A stretch of DNA of 64,000 nt. It comes from Achatina immaculata. Its lineage: Eukaryota; Mollusca; Gastropoda; Stylommatophora; Achatinidae. The stretch lies in NCBI GenBank assembly GCA_009760885.1, contig CM019692.1:50187430-50251429 (forward strand). The letters run 5' to 3'. Shown piece after piece: positions 20,691-32,600 of this stretch (the stretch's first letter is position 1; every line of letters begins with the position of its first letter). Position numbers and translations under genes: made by a program. The notes beneath the pieces are model-generated. The model saw only the letters and a program-made list of their open reading frames with translations, did not search any database and was not told the DNA's origin.

Positions 20691-23600
20691 CTAATAGGAG
20701 ACAGAACTTTATAAATAACTATTAGGGCAATCTAAACTTGTATAAATTGATGTTGGTGTTGTTGTTGCTGCTTTATCCTCCTGAAACTATGAGCAGGATG
20801 CTCTTATGAGTTCCTATTTGTGAAGACTTTATAAAGCACATGCATTGTATCGAGTCAGTTATGGTGGCTAGTCTGAAAGCCCAAAGGACTCAAAAAGAAA
20901 ACTTCTTGGGATTCTTCATGCACACTAGGACCATAGCAAACCTTGTGCTATTAACCCATTAACAAAATTTAGAAGCATAAACAGAGAGCTAGAACATGAT
21001 GTTTACCACTTCTGGTCTGATGGTCCTGAATATTCTGCAGCAATCAGTGTTCAAACACCAGATACATAAGAAATCTTAGAAATGGGGGGGAAAGATGAAA
21101 TGTAGAATTTCTTTCACTCACAAAAAAGACGCTGGTTATGTTACGATGTCATTATGTGCCCTACATCTGACTTTGGCTCAGCATATTTTTATGGCCAGGA
21201 CTGCTTTCACACTGTGATCCTCTGTTTGCTCAACCACATTCAGCCAAGTTTCTGGGGCACCATGTGAAAGTATAAGAGGTTCTTGCTTGGTTTGTGTTCA
21301 CCGAACTTGATGTAAGCAGTCATCTATGGCTCACTGACCACTATCTCATTGACCACTATCTCACTGACCACTATCTCATTCAGCATGAGCCCTGCATCTT
21401 CACCCTGACCCTGATAACTCAGATATCTTTGCTCCCATTAATGTTGCATTAACTTGTACTTCTGGCGATGGTTGGGACATGTGCTCTGAATGACTGACAA
21501 CTTACTACCAAAAATAGCACTAAGATGGACACCACATGGGAACAGAAGTAAGGGTAGACCAAAAGAGACATGGAGAAGAACAACAGAAAGGATGCTGAGC
21601 AATAGAGGGCTCACCTGGGCAGGAGCAGAAAAAAAGGCAAATGACAGGCATTTGTGGAAAACCCTTGCGGAAGCCCCGTGTGCCCTGGGCACTTAAGGTT
21701 CAGAGAAAGAGAGAGAGAACTTGTATTTGTATAATCTCCCTGTAACTGTGAGCTGGTGTTTTCTGCAGCTGATGCTGTGGAGGTGTTAAGGTATAGCATC
21801 GTATCGGCTTCGGAGCGAGTTATGGCAGCTATTTTTTTCAGTCCCGGAGTACAGCTAAAATGCATGGGGTGTGCAGTGCTTCTTTAGTAGACTCCACCAC
21901 CATGGGGACTATGGTGATCCCTGCCCCGTTAGCCAGGCTATGCCTGCTACTGGGGGCACCACTGGAGAGGTGGAACATGGTCTTGGTCAGCTATGGTACG
22001 CTAACCCTGAAAGTAGAATATCAACTATAGGTCGCTGATTGCCTCATCAGACAGTGTCTTCACCCGCAATGTTGCATTAAAAAAAAATAATAATAAATTT
22101 CTACATTTCATCTTTTCCCCTATTTCTAATATTTATGTATCTGGTGTTTGAACACTGATTGCTGCAGAATATTCTCATATCTGTGACCTGATTTCTCCAG
22201 TTTAAGAACCTCTGCTTCTCTCCCTTGCATATAATGATCTTATTATGAATACTGACATCTGACCAATAACTTGGTGTGAACTGTCGAGTGCTACAACAAG
22301 CACCACTTGTTGGCAGGTTCTGTGTACTCTAGAACTAGACACTTCCTCCAAAAGGCAGTCACCAGGCTAAGATGTACTAACAAGGACTACAGGCTGATCT
22401 CTCCTCTATGAGATTATGAAAACTTCCTCCTCAGTTTCACCAATAAAAGAAAGTTATCCTAAAAGAACATGATGATATAGACAGAACACAAAAACCAAGG
22501 GTATGGCTTCTGGGAAGCCAGGAGGTGAGTCAATGAGGAAACAATGAACCTAAGATGTCACTGATAAGAAACACCACAATCACTAAAAGTCACTGATAAG
22601 AAACACCACAATCACTAAAAGTCACTGATAAGAAACACCACAATCACTAAAAGTCACTGATAAGAAACACCACAATCACTAAAAGTCACTGATAAGAAAC
22701 ACCACAATCACTAAAAGTCACTGATAAGAAACACCACAATCACTGAAAGTCATTGCTAAGAAACATCACAATCACTAAAAGTCACTGATAAGAAACACCA
22801 CAATCACTAAAAGCCATTGCTAAGAAACACCACAATCACTAAAAGTCACTGATAAGAAACACCACAATCACTGAAAGTCACTGCTAAGAAACACCACAAT
22901 CACTAAAAGCCACTGCTAAGAAACACCACAATCACTAAAAGTCATTGCTAAGAAACACCACAATCACTAAAAGTCACTGATAAGAAACACCACAATCACT
23001 AAAAGTCACTGATAAGAAACACCACAATCACTGAAAGTCACTGCTAAGAAACACCACAATCACTAAAAGCCACTGCTAAGAAACACCACAATCACTAAAA
23101 GCCACTTCTAAGAAACACCACAATCACTAAAAGTCACTTCTAAGAAATACCACAATCACTAAAAGCCACTTTTAAGAAACACCACAATCACTAAAAGTCA
23201 CTGCTAAGAAACACCACAATCACTAAAAGTCATTGCTAAGAAACAACACAATCACTAAAAGTCATTGCTAAGAAACACCACAATCACTAAAAGTCATTGC
23301 TAAGAAACACCACAATCACTAAAAGTCATTGCTAAGAAACACCACAATCACTAAAAGTCATTGCTAAGAAACACCACAATCACTAAAAGTCATTGCTAAG
23401 AAACACCACAATCACTAAAAGTCATTGCTAAGAAACACCACAATCACTAAAAGTCATTGCTAAGAAACACTACAATCACTAAAAGTAAGTATTCAGTCAA
23501 AACACTAAGACATTTTCATGCTGGTTATCAAGGCAGTAACAGTGTGTCAAGGCCAGGCCACATGAAAACTGTCATAACATTATCCATTAAAAAAAAAACA

Positions 23601-26600
23601 GCAGGGAGGATCAATAAAGCTGTTCCCTCTACCAATCATCAAACAGACTGCTGTGTCACATTAGCCTGGTGAACACAGCAGACAGGCTGAAATGCTTTCA
23701 TCACTAGTGGAGCCTAGCAGGAAGCTTAGTTTTTGTGAGTCTGCTCTAGAAATCATTGCACAAGTTCCACATCTGACTCAATATTTATGCTACAAGATTT
23801 TCACTACCACACACTTAACTCATCATATTTACAATTAACTTATCATGTTTACAATTAACCTAGTACATTTACAATTAAATTAGCATATTCACAATTAACT
23901 TACCATATTTACAATTAACTTATCATATTCACAATTATCTTCATACTTTTAGTTTTATCTATAATTAATTCACCATAACTTATTATGTGCCGCATTGACG
24001 ATCACGCTTCTCCATGTCTTGCAATGCTTGGTGATTTTTTTTTTAATCAGATCAGATGCTTTCTTCTCCCATGCCATTTGGTCAGTCTGCAGAGATATTT
24101 ATCTTGGAAACCCTCCCCCCCCTCTCCTACTTTCCCTCCATGTTTCCCTTGGATTTTCCAGTCTTCAACAAAGTTGTCCATCTTCTCATGACAGTCCTTT
24201 TTCTCATGGCTAGTTTTTTTTTAATGTTGTGAAACTTCTCTGAGGATCTCTTCATTTGTTTTTTCTCGCAATCCATGAGTAACTTCCTCATCCTCAGTCA
24301 GTCATTTGCATGTCCCTTGTAGAACTTTGCCTCCCTAACAGTTTTCCTGTAGGCCTCTTGGTTGTAAGCATGACGCTCTGCTGCTGATGTATTCATTTGC
24401 AGATTATCAACGATGTCTTGTAGCCATCTTTGCCTTGATCTTCCTCTTAATTTGTTAGAAATTATTTTAATGTTTGTTAAAAAAAACATATGTTAGAAGA
24501 TGATTTACAATGTATTTTTATTTATGTATATGTCTGCGTGTGTATGTGTGCGTGAGTGCTATTTTATTAGGTTAATGACTTCTTCTCTTTTACCTTGAAT
24601 GTAATCTTACACTCTTTTGATATGTTTTTCCTAATTTAATTTGTATTTTTTTTTTACTAAATCAAGTGTGTAGGAAGAATGAAAGATGGAGTGATGAAGG
24701 GCAGAATGTAAGACGGGCCTGTGTGCCCAATTCTTTACCCTTGAAAAATAAAGATTATTCATTCATTCATTCATTCATTCTCTTTCTTTTTCCCCATTAT
24801 GTACCTTTCCAAGATGGCCTTCTTTAGATTATCATGACGTTTAACTCTTCCTATGCCATAGTCGCTATAGTGATAACTTCCAGTTACTAAATTGCGTGCC
24901 ATAGTTGCTATAGTGACAATTCATTTGTTTCAATAAAACAACCGGTGTAACATTTAGATTGTACATATTTCGTCCGCGTTTCCGGTGACACTTTTCAAAA
25001 TGGTGAAAGAGTCCTTAGTTACAAGCGATGCTGAGCGAGAAAAAGGAAGAGAAACATCAAAAATTTTCTATTTTTGATGATGTAGATAGGGGTATGGACA
25101 TGGCCTGTGACCACCCCACCGCTCTTGAATGTATCCCAAGTAGATCTAGACATATTAGATGACTGGAGAAGTAGTTAGGAGGTTATTTCAGACATTAATT
25201 TAGCGAGAATGCAACATAGAATCACAATACGAGATCGACAAGTAGATCTAGACATCTCAGATGGTAAGTAGTGCATATCTAGACCTAGCCGATGGTGAGC
25301 TGGGCACAATCATTGTCTAAAAACATCACATTACTTCTTTTTTCCTGAAAAACTCTGCATTTATGAAATTTTCATACATTTAGTTATACTTTGAAACATA
25401 ATAAGTACACGGAAGTACATGGAAATACTGTTTTCCATTCAATTTTACAACTATACCCCCTAACATATCAAGACCCGCGGTTTTTGTGTGGCACGGACAG
25501 GAACGTCCACATTTTTTTTTCCGGGCCTGGGAAGAGTTAATGTGTCCAAAATATTTGTTTTCTCTGTTTAATCCTCTTTACTAGCCAGGCTTCATCAATA
25601 TTAAGTTCTTGAAGTGTGGATATATTTGATCTTTTTTGTGTCCATGATCCCCATCCTATAATCACTTTTTTACAAAGAATCAGCACATGAGACTACTTAC
25701 CCTGATTTCATAAATCCAGCCAGGATATCAGTGTAGAGTTTCTTTAGCTGAAAATCCTGCTGACTGAACTCTTCATCTGCATGCATGTAGTAGTAATACT
25801 GCAACATCTGGTCAGGCTGAATGTCAAACAGGTACATTAGATCGAAGCCATGGCCCATGCCTTGAACTGCTGAAGGTGAGTACGACGGCAGATAGTCAAA
25901 GTACAGAAAGTAGGACCTGCCAGTCCCCTGACCAACACCTGGAAAATAAAATCACAAATGCCGGTCATCCTTGCTACCAAACTCTCAGACTTACTTATGA
26001 ATGACAGCTATTTCTTTTCTCAGTCTGGGAACATAAGCATGAAAAATAAACCTGTGATTAAAAATTGATACATTTGCCTAAATACATGTGTCTACTGTTT
26101 TAAATCTGACTGGCATTATCTGTGTCTACAGGGTATCATGATCTATGATCTTCTTGATGCACAACTTATTTAAAGCTATTGACAGGTGGTGCCACCTAGT
26201 GGTCCAGCGTGAGGAGATAATTTGTTCAGATATGCTCATCAGTTTTAAACATTTGCTTAATTTGTTGACTGACATGTCACAAGAGCACAATAACAAGCAA
26301 AGAAAAAAAATGTAATGGTTAAAAAAAAAAAGTCTGGAAAAATGTTTAATCATAAAATAATTGATAACTTTGGTTATCATTAAACAGAAACCAGGATTAT
26401 ACAGAATGAAAGAAAGAATACATTTTTAAAACAGTGAAGGAAGGAAAATGTAATATACCAACAAAAATAATGAATAACAACTGGGTTTACTCATGCAGGC
26501 AGACAATGTCTGCTTTCAGAGGCAGACATTTAATCTTACTGCTCGTGACTACAGAAATGATAGCAAATCATTTAACAGAGACTTGGGCCTATGCAAAAAA

Positions 26601-29600
26601 AAAAAATCAGCAGCTGGTGGCATTCACATTCACTGTCCTTGATTCAGTGGGTGAACATCTCAGCCACTCTCCTGGGAACAACTATGTTAAGAACACACTT
26701 ATCTTAACATAATCTTTGTGAGACAGGGAACATAGATCTGATTGCTGAAAAACTCTGACCTACTTCTGTAGACCAGAAACCTGTAGCAATCAACACTAAT
26801 TGTAATGTCAGGATTGTGGACGGATGGGGACATGGAGATCATCGGGGATGAAGAAAATCTTATTTGAAACCAATGAATCCAGGACGTGACAAGCCTATGG
26901 GTCTTTACAACAATGGCTATCAGAATGATGTAAACAAAACAGAGCCAGCAGACTATAGGTGGTGGGGAATGAATATCGCTGAAGCACTCATCGGATTCCT
27001 CATCCCAAAGTTGGAGTGTCTCTGTGGAACTGTCTCAAAGCCATTGGGCCTGATGTGAAGAGGGGGCTTAAGAACAGCCACCAGAGGCTGGAAGACAAAA
27101 TTTTGGCCGGGACAGCCTACACCACTGTCTTCATGGCAGTCCGAGCAAGACACAGTCTGCCCTAGCAGGGAAAGGTGCTGAAGTCAGAGTTACCCAGCCA
27201 GAAGGCACATCACAGAAATCAGAGTACCATGCATTACCTCTAAATGCGCATGAAGAAGAAGAAGAAGATCTCAGCTACTACGCCACCACAATCTCCTCCT
27301 AACATGTCATCATATTTTATCATCATTCACCATTTATGTTTCCTCCTCTTAATACTGAACTTAATATTGAAGAGGGTTGGCTAGTAAAGAAGATTAAACA
27401 GAGAAAACAAATATTTTAGACATAATAAACGTCATGAAAATTTAGAGAAGACCGTCTTGGAAGGGTACATAATGGGGAAAAGAAAGAGAGGAAGACCAAG
27501 TCGAAGATGGCTGCAAGACATCGTTGATTATCTGTGAATGGAGGCATCAGCAGCAGGGCATCATGCTTACAACCGAGAAGCCTACAGGAAAGCTGTTAAG
27601 GAGGCAAAGTTTCGCAAGGGACATGCAAATGACCGACTGACTTTTTCTTTTTAATTTCCCTGGCAATTTGAACTGTTGTTTTAGCAGCCGGCAGCAGCAA
27701 ACAATGAATGTGTTAGTAACAGGGATTCTCAACATGGAGGCAGGTGGCACCCCAGGAAGAAATTTCAAGTCTGAAGGGAGGAAATTTTTCCATAGGAAAA
27801 GAATTATAATAGTGAAAACTCTTTCTGGATGATTATTTAACACAAAGGGGAGGATTCAGGGGTAGCCTGGGTCAAAATGGGATAACTGGGAACAGTGGAG
27901 AACCACCGTTTCAGAGTGACAGTGAAGGTGTTTGGGACAGCAAGCCACATCTAGCCAAGACCCTCTCTCACCTCTCCAGTAACAAGGTCAGCCTGCTCAA
28001 TGAGGAAGGGATCACTAGAGTCCACATGGTAGTGGAGTCTGTCAGAATGCACTGGGCCTGTTCCTGCTTTTTAGCTTCACTCCAGGTCTGCAGACTGACA
28101 TCTATGGCCTACTCCCCATTACACGCAGTGGTTATACTTAACCCCTTCACCACACAGAACTGCACAGAACATAGATGAGCTGGAACAGAACACCCTGCTC
28201 TAAACAGAAAGCAGGTAAGATCTTTGTAAATGAAATACCCTTAAGGATGGACAACCAACCCACTTACTTAGGAGTGACTCTTGACTCAAAACTGACCTGG
28301 AAGCAACACATCAACAGTGCAGAAGCAAAAGCCAGAAGAAAACTAGCCATATTAAGAAAATTGAGTGGAACCACATGGGGAGCTAGTGAAAGAATCCTCA
28401 AGAATGTATATCAGCAAAGTATTCTACCACATTTAGAATATGGCTCAACATCTTGGTGCACAGCATCAAACACTACACTGCATAATCTAGACAAGGTTCA
28501 AAATCAGTCACTACGGATTATCACAGGTGCCATGAGGTCCACACCAATAGCAGAAATGCAGAAAATAGTTGGTGTTCAACTGCTAAAGGAATGTAGAGAC
28601 ACAAAGGTCATGACCTTGGGAGAAAAATTCCTTAGCTCTGTAAGCCATCCCCTGAAGGAGAGATTCAATAACTTGGCATTAGGATGCCTTAAAAGAAGCA
28701 GCTTCATTCATCAGGCCAAGCGTATGCGTAAGCTGATACCTGACCTTCCAACTGTAGTCACTCCATTATCATCTGTACCAGAGCATACACCATGGAAAGA
28801 AGCAGATTATACACAAATAACTATTCAGACTGAAGTGAAAGGTGTGCAGAATGGTGAGATGCAGAGCAGTCTTGTAAGATCAACAGCCACACTTAGTGTT
28901 CTAGATGACAAATATCCATGTGACACCTGGATACGTGTGTATACAGATGGATCTGCACATAATGCCATAAAGAATGGAGGGGCAGGAGCATATATTGAAT
29001 ATCCAAACAACACCACTGACAATATTTCCATACCCACTGGTAAATACTGCAACAACTTTGATGCAGAAGTTAGGGCAATTATTGCTGCAGTTGAAAAACT
29101 ATCAGACTCCAGAATTGATACATGTCCTGTAGTAATTCTCACAGATGCAAGATCAGTACTGGAGGCTCTTCGGTGCAACAAACTACCAGACCTTAAGGAT
29201 GCCTTGTCAAAAATTGGCTTACAACATGGAGTCACTTTGCAATGGATTCCCTCCCACTGTGGGATACCAGGCAATGAGAAAGCTGACCATCTGGCCAAAG
29301 AGGGCACTGAAATGGAGCAACCAGACATACCAATCACTTATAATCAGAAGAGAAACATGATAAAAACCTACAGGAAGCCACAAACACCACCACATGATGA
29401 CTATCACATGCTAAACAGAAAGGAACAAGCCACCATCTTCCGTCTCCGAACAGGACACAGCCGACTCCGAAGTCATATGTATACAAAGTTTAAGGTTGGT
29501 ACTATTAATCTATGTACATGTGCCCAGGTGCCCCAAACTGTGGAACATATCCTCCAGAACTACATCAACTACGAGACACTGAGAAATAATTACTGGCCCA

Positions 29601-32600
29601 GTGAAACCACTAAAGAAGATAAGCTCTATGGTTCCATACATGAATTACAAAAAACAGTGAAATTTATCCAAGAGACAGGACTGCAGATATAGACAGACAG
29701 TGCGAACGAAGAAGAAGAAGAAGAAGAACACCCTGCTCACAGTTTCAGGGAGTTAAACAAGGAAAAGTTTGCAGCTGATGCCGTGATGATGCTGACAAGC
29801 GATCACCATAATGGATGAAGAGTGGGCTACGATATCTTGCCAGAACTGAAATAAACCTAAGACATGAGAGTCTCTGCTGACATTACAAGTAGTATAAGAA
29901 AACCTGTTATCCAGGTCAAAGAACTACATCAGCTTGCTACTAGAGCATCACAAAGAGGTGGGATATGATACCAGCCAGCACTGGCTGCGTCAGCCACACC
30001 AGGACCCTACCACAATCTTTTCTGCTCCTGTAATCTCCATTTAACCAGTTGTGATGTACTGACCAATAAGTTTGAATAAAGTATTACTTCTATAAAGTAA
30101 AGTACCACTACAGTATTACTTTCATGTGTAAAATACCTCTGAAATAACACTTCTGTAAGGAAAATGCCACTAAAATATTACCTCTTGAAGTAGCAAACCA
30201 CTAAAATATTATTTTTATGTACAAAAACACCACGAAAGTTTTACTTTTATAAATAACACACCACTAACATAAAACATCTGTAAGGAAACTACAACAAAAG
30301 TATTACCTCTGTCAGAAAAACACCATTAAAATATTACTTTTAATAAGTAAAATACTTCTCTGCACAATGTGCAAGTTATGATTTCTCATACACAATTCTC
30401 ACCCCTATTATCTGATGCTGAAGCTTCCAGAAACCTGTAAGTCGGCAAGGTCATGGTGTAGTCTGCCAAGATGTCATAAGAAGGCTTGAACCTGAAGTGG
30501 CCAGGTATCTTATACCAAGACAAGATCTTCTCAGCCACACTAATTGGAAACTTGAATGCTTGACTTAAGAAGGCAGCTGACATTGTATCTGGATCTGTTT
30601 CACAAAAAAAAAGTCCACTTTTTTAATAAATTTTATTGTGGCATCATCTCAAATTAGTATCCAAAACAATTTATGGATTTTTCTCCATCTAATTCTTCAA
30701 TTACAAAAAAAAAACAAAAACCAAGTTAAGATTATTCAATTCAAATGTAATGTCCACCTTCATTTATGCATCTGAAAGCTGGAAAACAACTAAAGAAATA
30801 AACAACAAATCTAACTCTTTTGAAAACAAATGCCTAAGAAAAATACTCGGTATAAAGTGGAACAGATTCAAGAACAACGCAGAGATAAGACAGATGAGCA
30901 AACAACAACCTGTCTCATGGGTGATCAGAAAAAGAAGATGGACATATGTAAGCCATGTGCTGAGAAGAAACAGTCAGAGAATACCAAAACAAGCTATCAA
31001 GTGGAGCACAACAGGCTGAAAAAAAAAAGAGGTCGACCACGTGAAACTCTAAAGCAAACATTGCTGAAAGAGGCCAGTTTAGCCAGAATGACATCCCTTG
31101 ATGAAGTTGAAAAGCTCGCCGAAAACAGGAAAACTTGGCAAACTACCATGCGAGCCCTATGTGGCGTTTAGTGGCACAGGAAGGATGTATGATGTAAAAT
31201 GTAAGAATTCTTCAATGTTCAATCTCATACTCTCAGCCAAACAGGAATTCCTGAAGGAATTTCATCTTCAGCTGGAGGTCTGTCTTCAAGCAAGCCCTGT
31301 ACAGGCTCTTCTCCCTAGGCAAGTTTGGGCTAAAGTCTGTTTGAGAATGCTGGTTTCACTGAACGTGTTCTGGTGTCAGGAGACCCTGCTCTTGTATGTA
31401 TATAATAGGGTTTGGACAGCCTTCAGATTATGTAGGTAGGTTTGTAGTTGGAAATTATGACAGTATTTGGTCAAGGGTATCAAACCCTTGATATAATTCT
31501 AAATTATTGTGTTAGAGTTAAGCCCATGCTTGTTTTCTCTGTCAGAGTTTGTGATTTTCAAGTCACTGTTGCATGTGGAAAGTAAGTTTTGTGTTCTGGG
31601 TCTAAGGTGAAAGTTTCAGCTCAGAGGAGAAAGGTTTTGACAGTTGAGTGAGAAGGTAGTGCAGTCCGTCTGTGTTGAGAAATGTAGTCATGTTAAGTAT
31701 GTGATAATTGTCAGCCAGCTTGAATTCTTATGGCACTATCCTAGTAACTTGGCCCAGATAGCAGCCCAGAATTATTTGTGTTGGAGTTTGCATGTTTTGG
31801 AGAAATCGTTTTCATATATTTTCGTCATCAGCCATCACTATCATCATCATGTTCCTGCAATAAATCAGATGTGAGTGCCAAGGTCATTACTAGTCTTGAT
31901 AGATATATCCATTGTGCCAGTATGTGATCGTCCTGGGTGTCCTGTAAATTGTATATCATTGCAGGGAGTGCTTTGTCGTCCTCTGTCTGTACATCAGTAA
32001 TTGTAGTCAGCACAACAGACAACCAGCAACATACAAGCAGAAGCAATAAGCCAACTAGAAGATTATATCAGTCATTTATTTAATGGGCTCTGTTAAAAAA
32101 AAAAGAATCCATCTTTACAATGTCTTGCTCACAGCTTGGAAATAATGGTCATTTACTGTGACTTTTTTTTTTTTATCTTTAAAAGTAGAATTACAATCTG
32201 TAAACACTTCCACATGTTAGAGGGAGGTAACTGGTCCGATTAATCACTGTTGGCCAAGATACTAGTCCACTTCTTCACAGAATTCTCTAACAAAATGTAT
32301 TAGAATAGCTTAGCAAACAATGTATAGACAAACAAGGTCCCTGAAATGTAATATTTAATGGTATTGTATCAAGATATGCTTCCACCTTCTTGTTCATGCA
32401 CTGGGCCTGTTGCACCTTGCTCTCTCAAGTCATGGTCATTATTAACTACAGTTTTAAAAAAAAAAAAAAAAGGTAAAAGTAACCCTATAATGGCATGGAG
32501 ACACCTAGGGGATGTGGCATTAAGTGCCCGTATTTTCCTTGACCTGTCAGTACACTAGAGAGTGATGTGCTAAGCATCATACCTGGGCACTTTCCTTCCC

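Larger units (their letters stand above)
24297..25655 (-). mobile_element. LINE-F fragment broken by two other insertions
   Basis: Three LINE-F pieces lie in order on the minus strand. 24297-24455 is the terminus (REAKFYKGHAND, DIVDNLQMNTSAA) with tail CAGTCAGTCATTTGC. 24779-24840 carries the region before GRPK. 25541-25655 carries the FGHIK, EEAWLVKRI and WTQK region (TGTGTCCAAAATATTTG and beyond). The gaps are filled by a LINE 3' end and a TTAA-flanked DNA element. Together they make one ancestral fragment lying against exon 7. Confidence 0.85.

Noticed and set aside
22555..23486. Regular 32-bp repeats that might suggest a CRISPR array
   Set aside because: Repeats are contiguous with no unique spacers, the context is a eukaryotic intron, and no cas genes are present.
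31828..32046. 72-codon minus-strand frame with a signal-peptide-like start
   Set aside because: No domain, no splice or promoter context and no repeat of the pattern. It is within intron 5 and could easily arise by chance.
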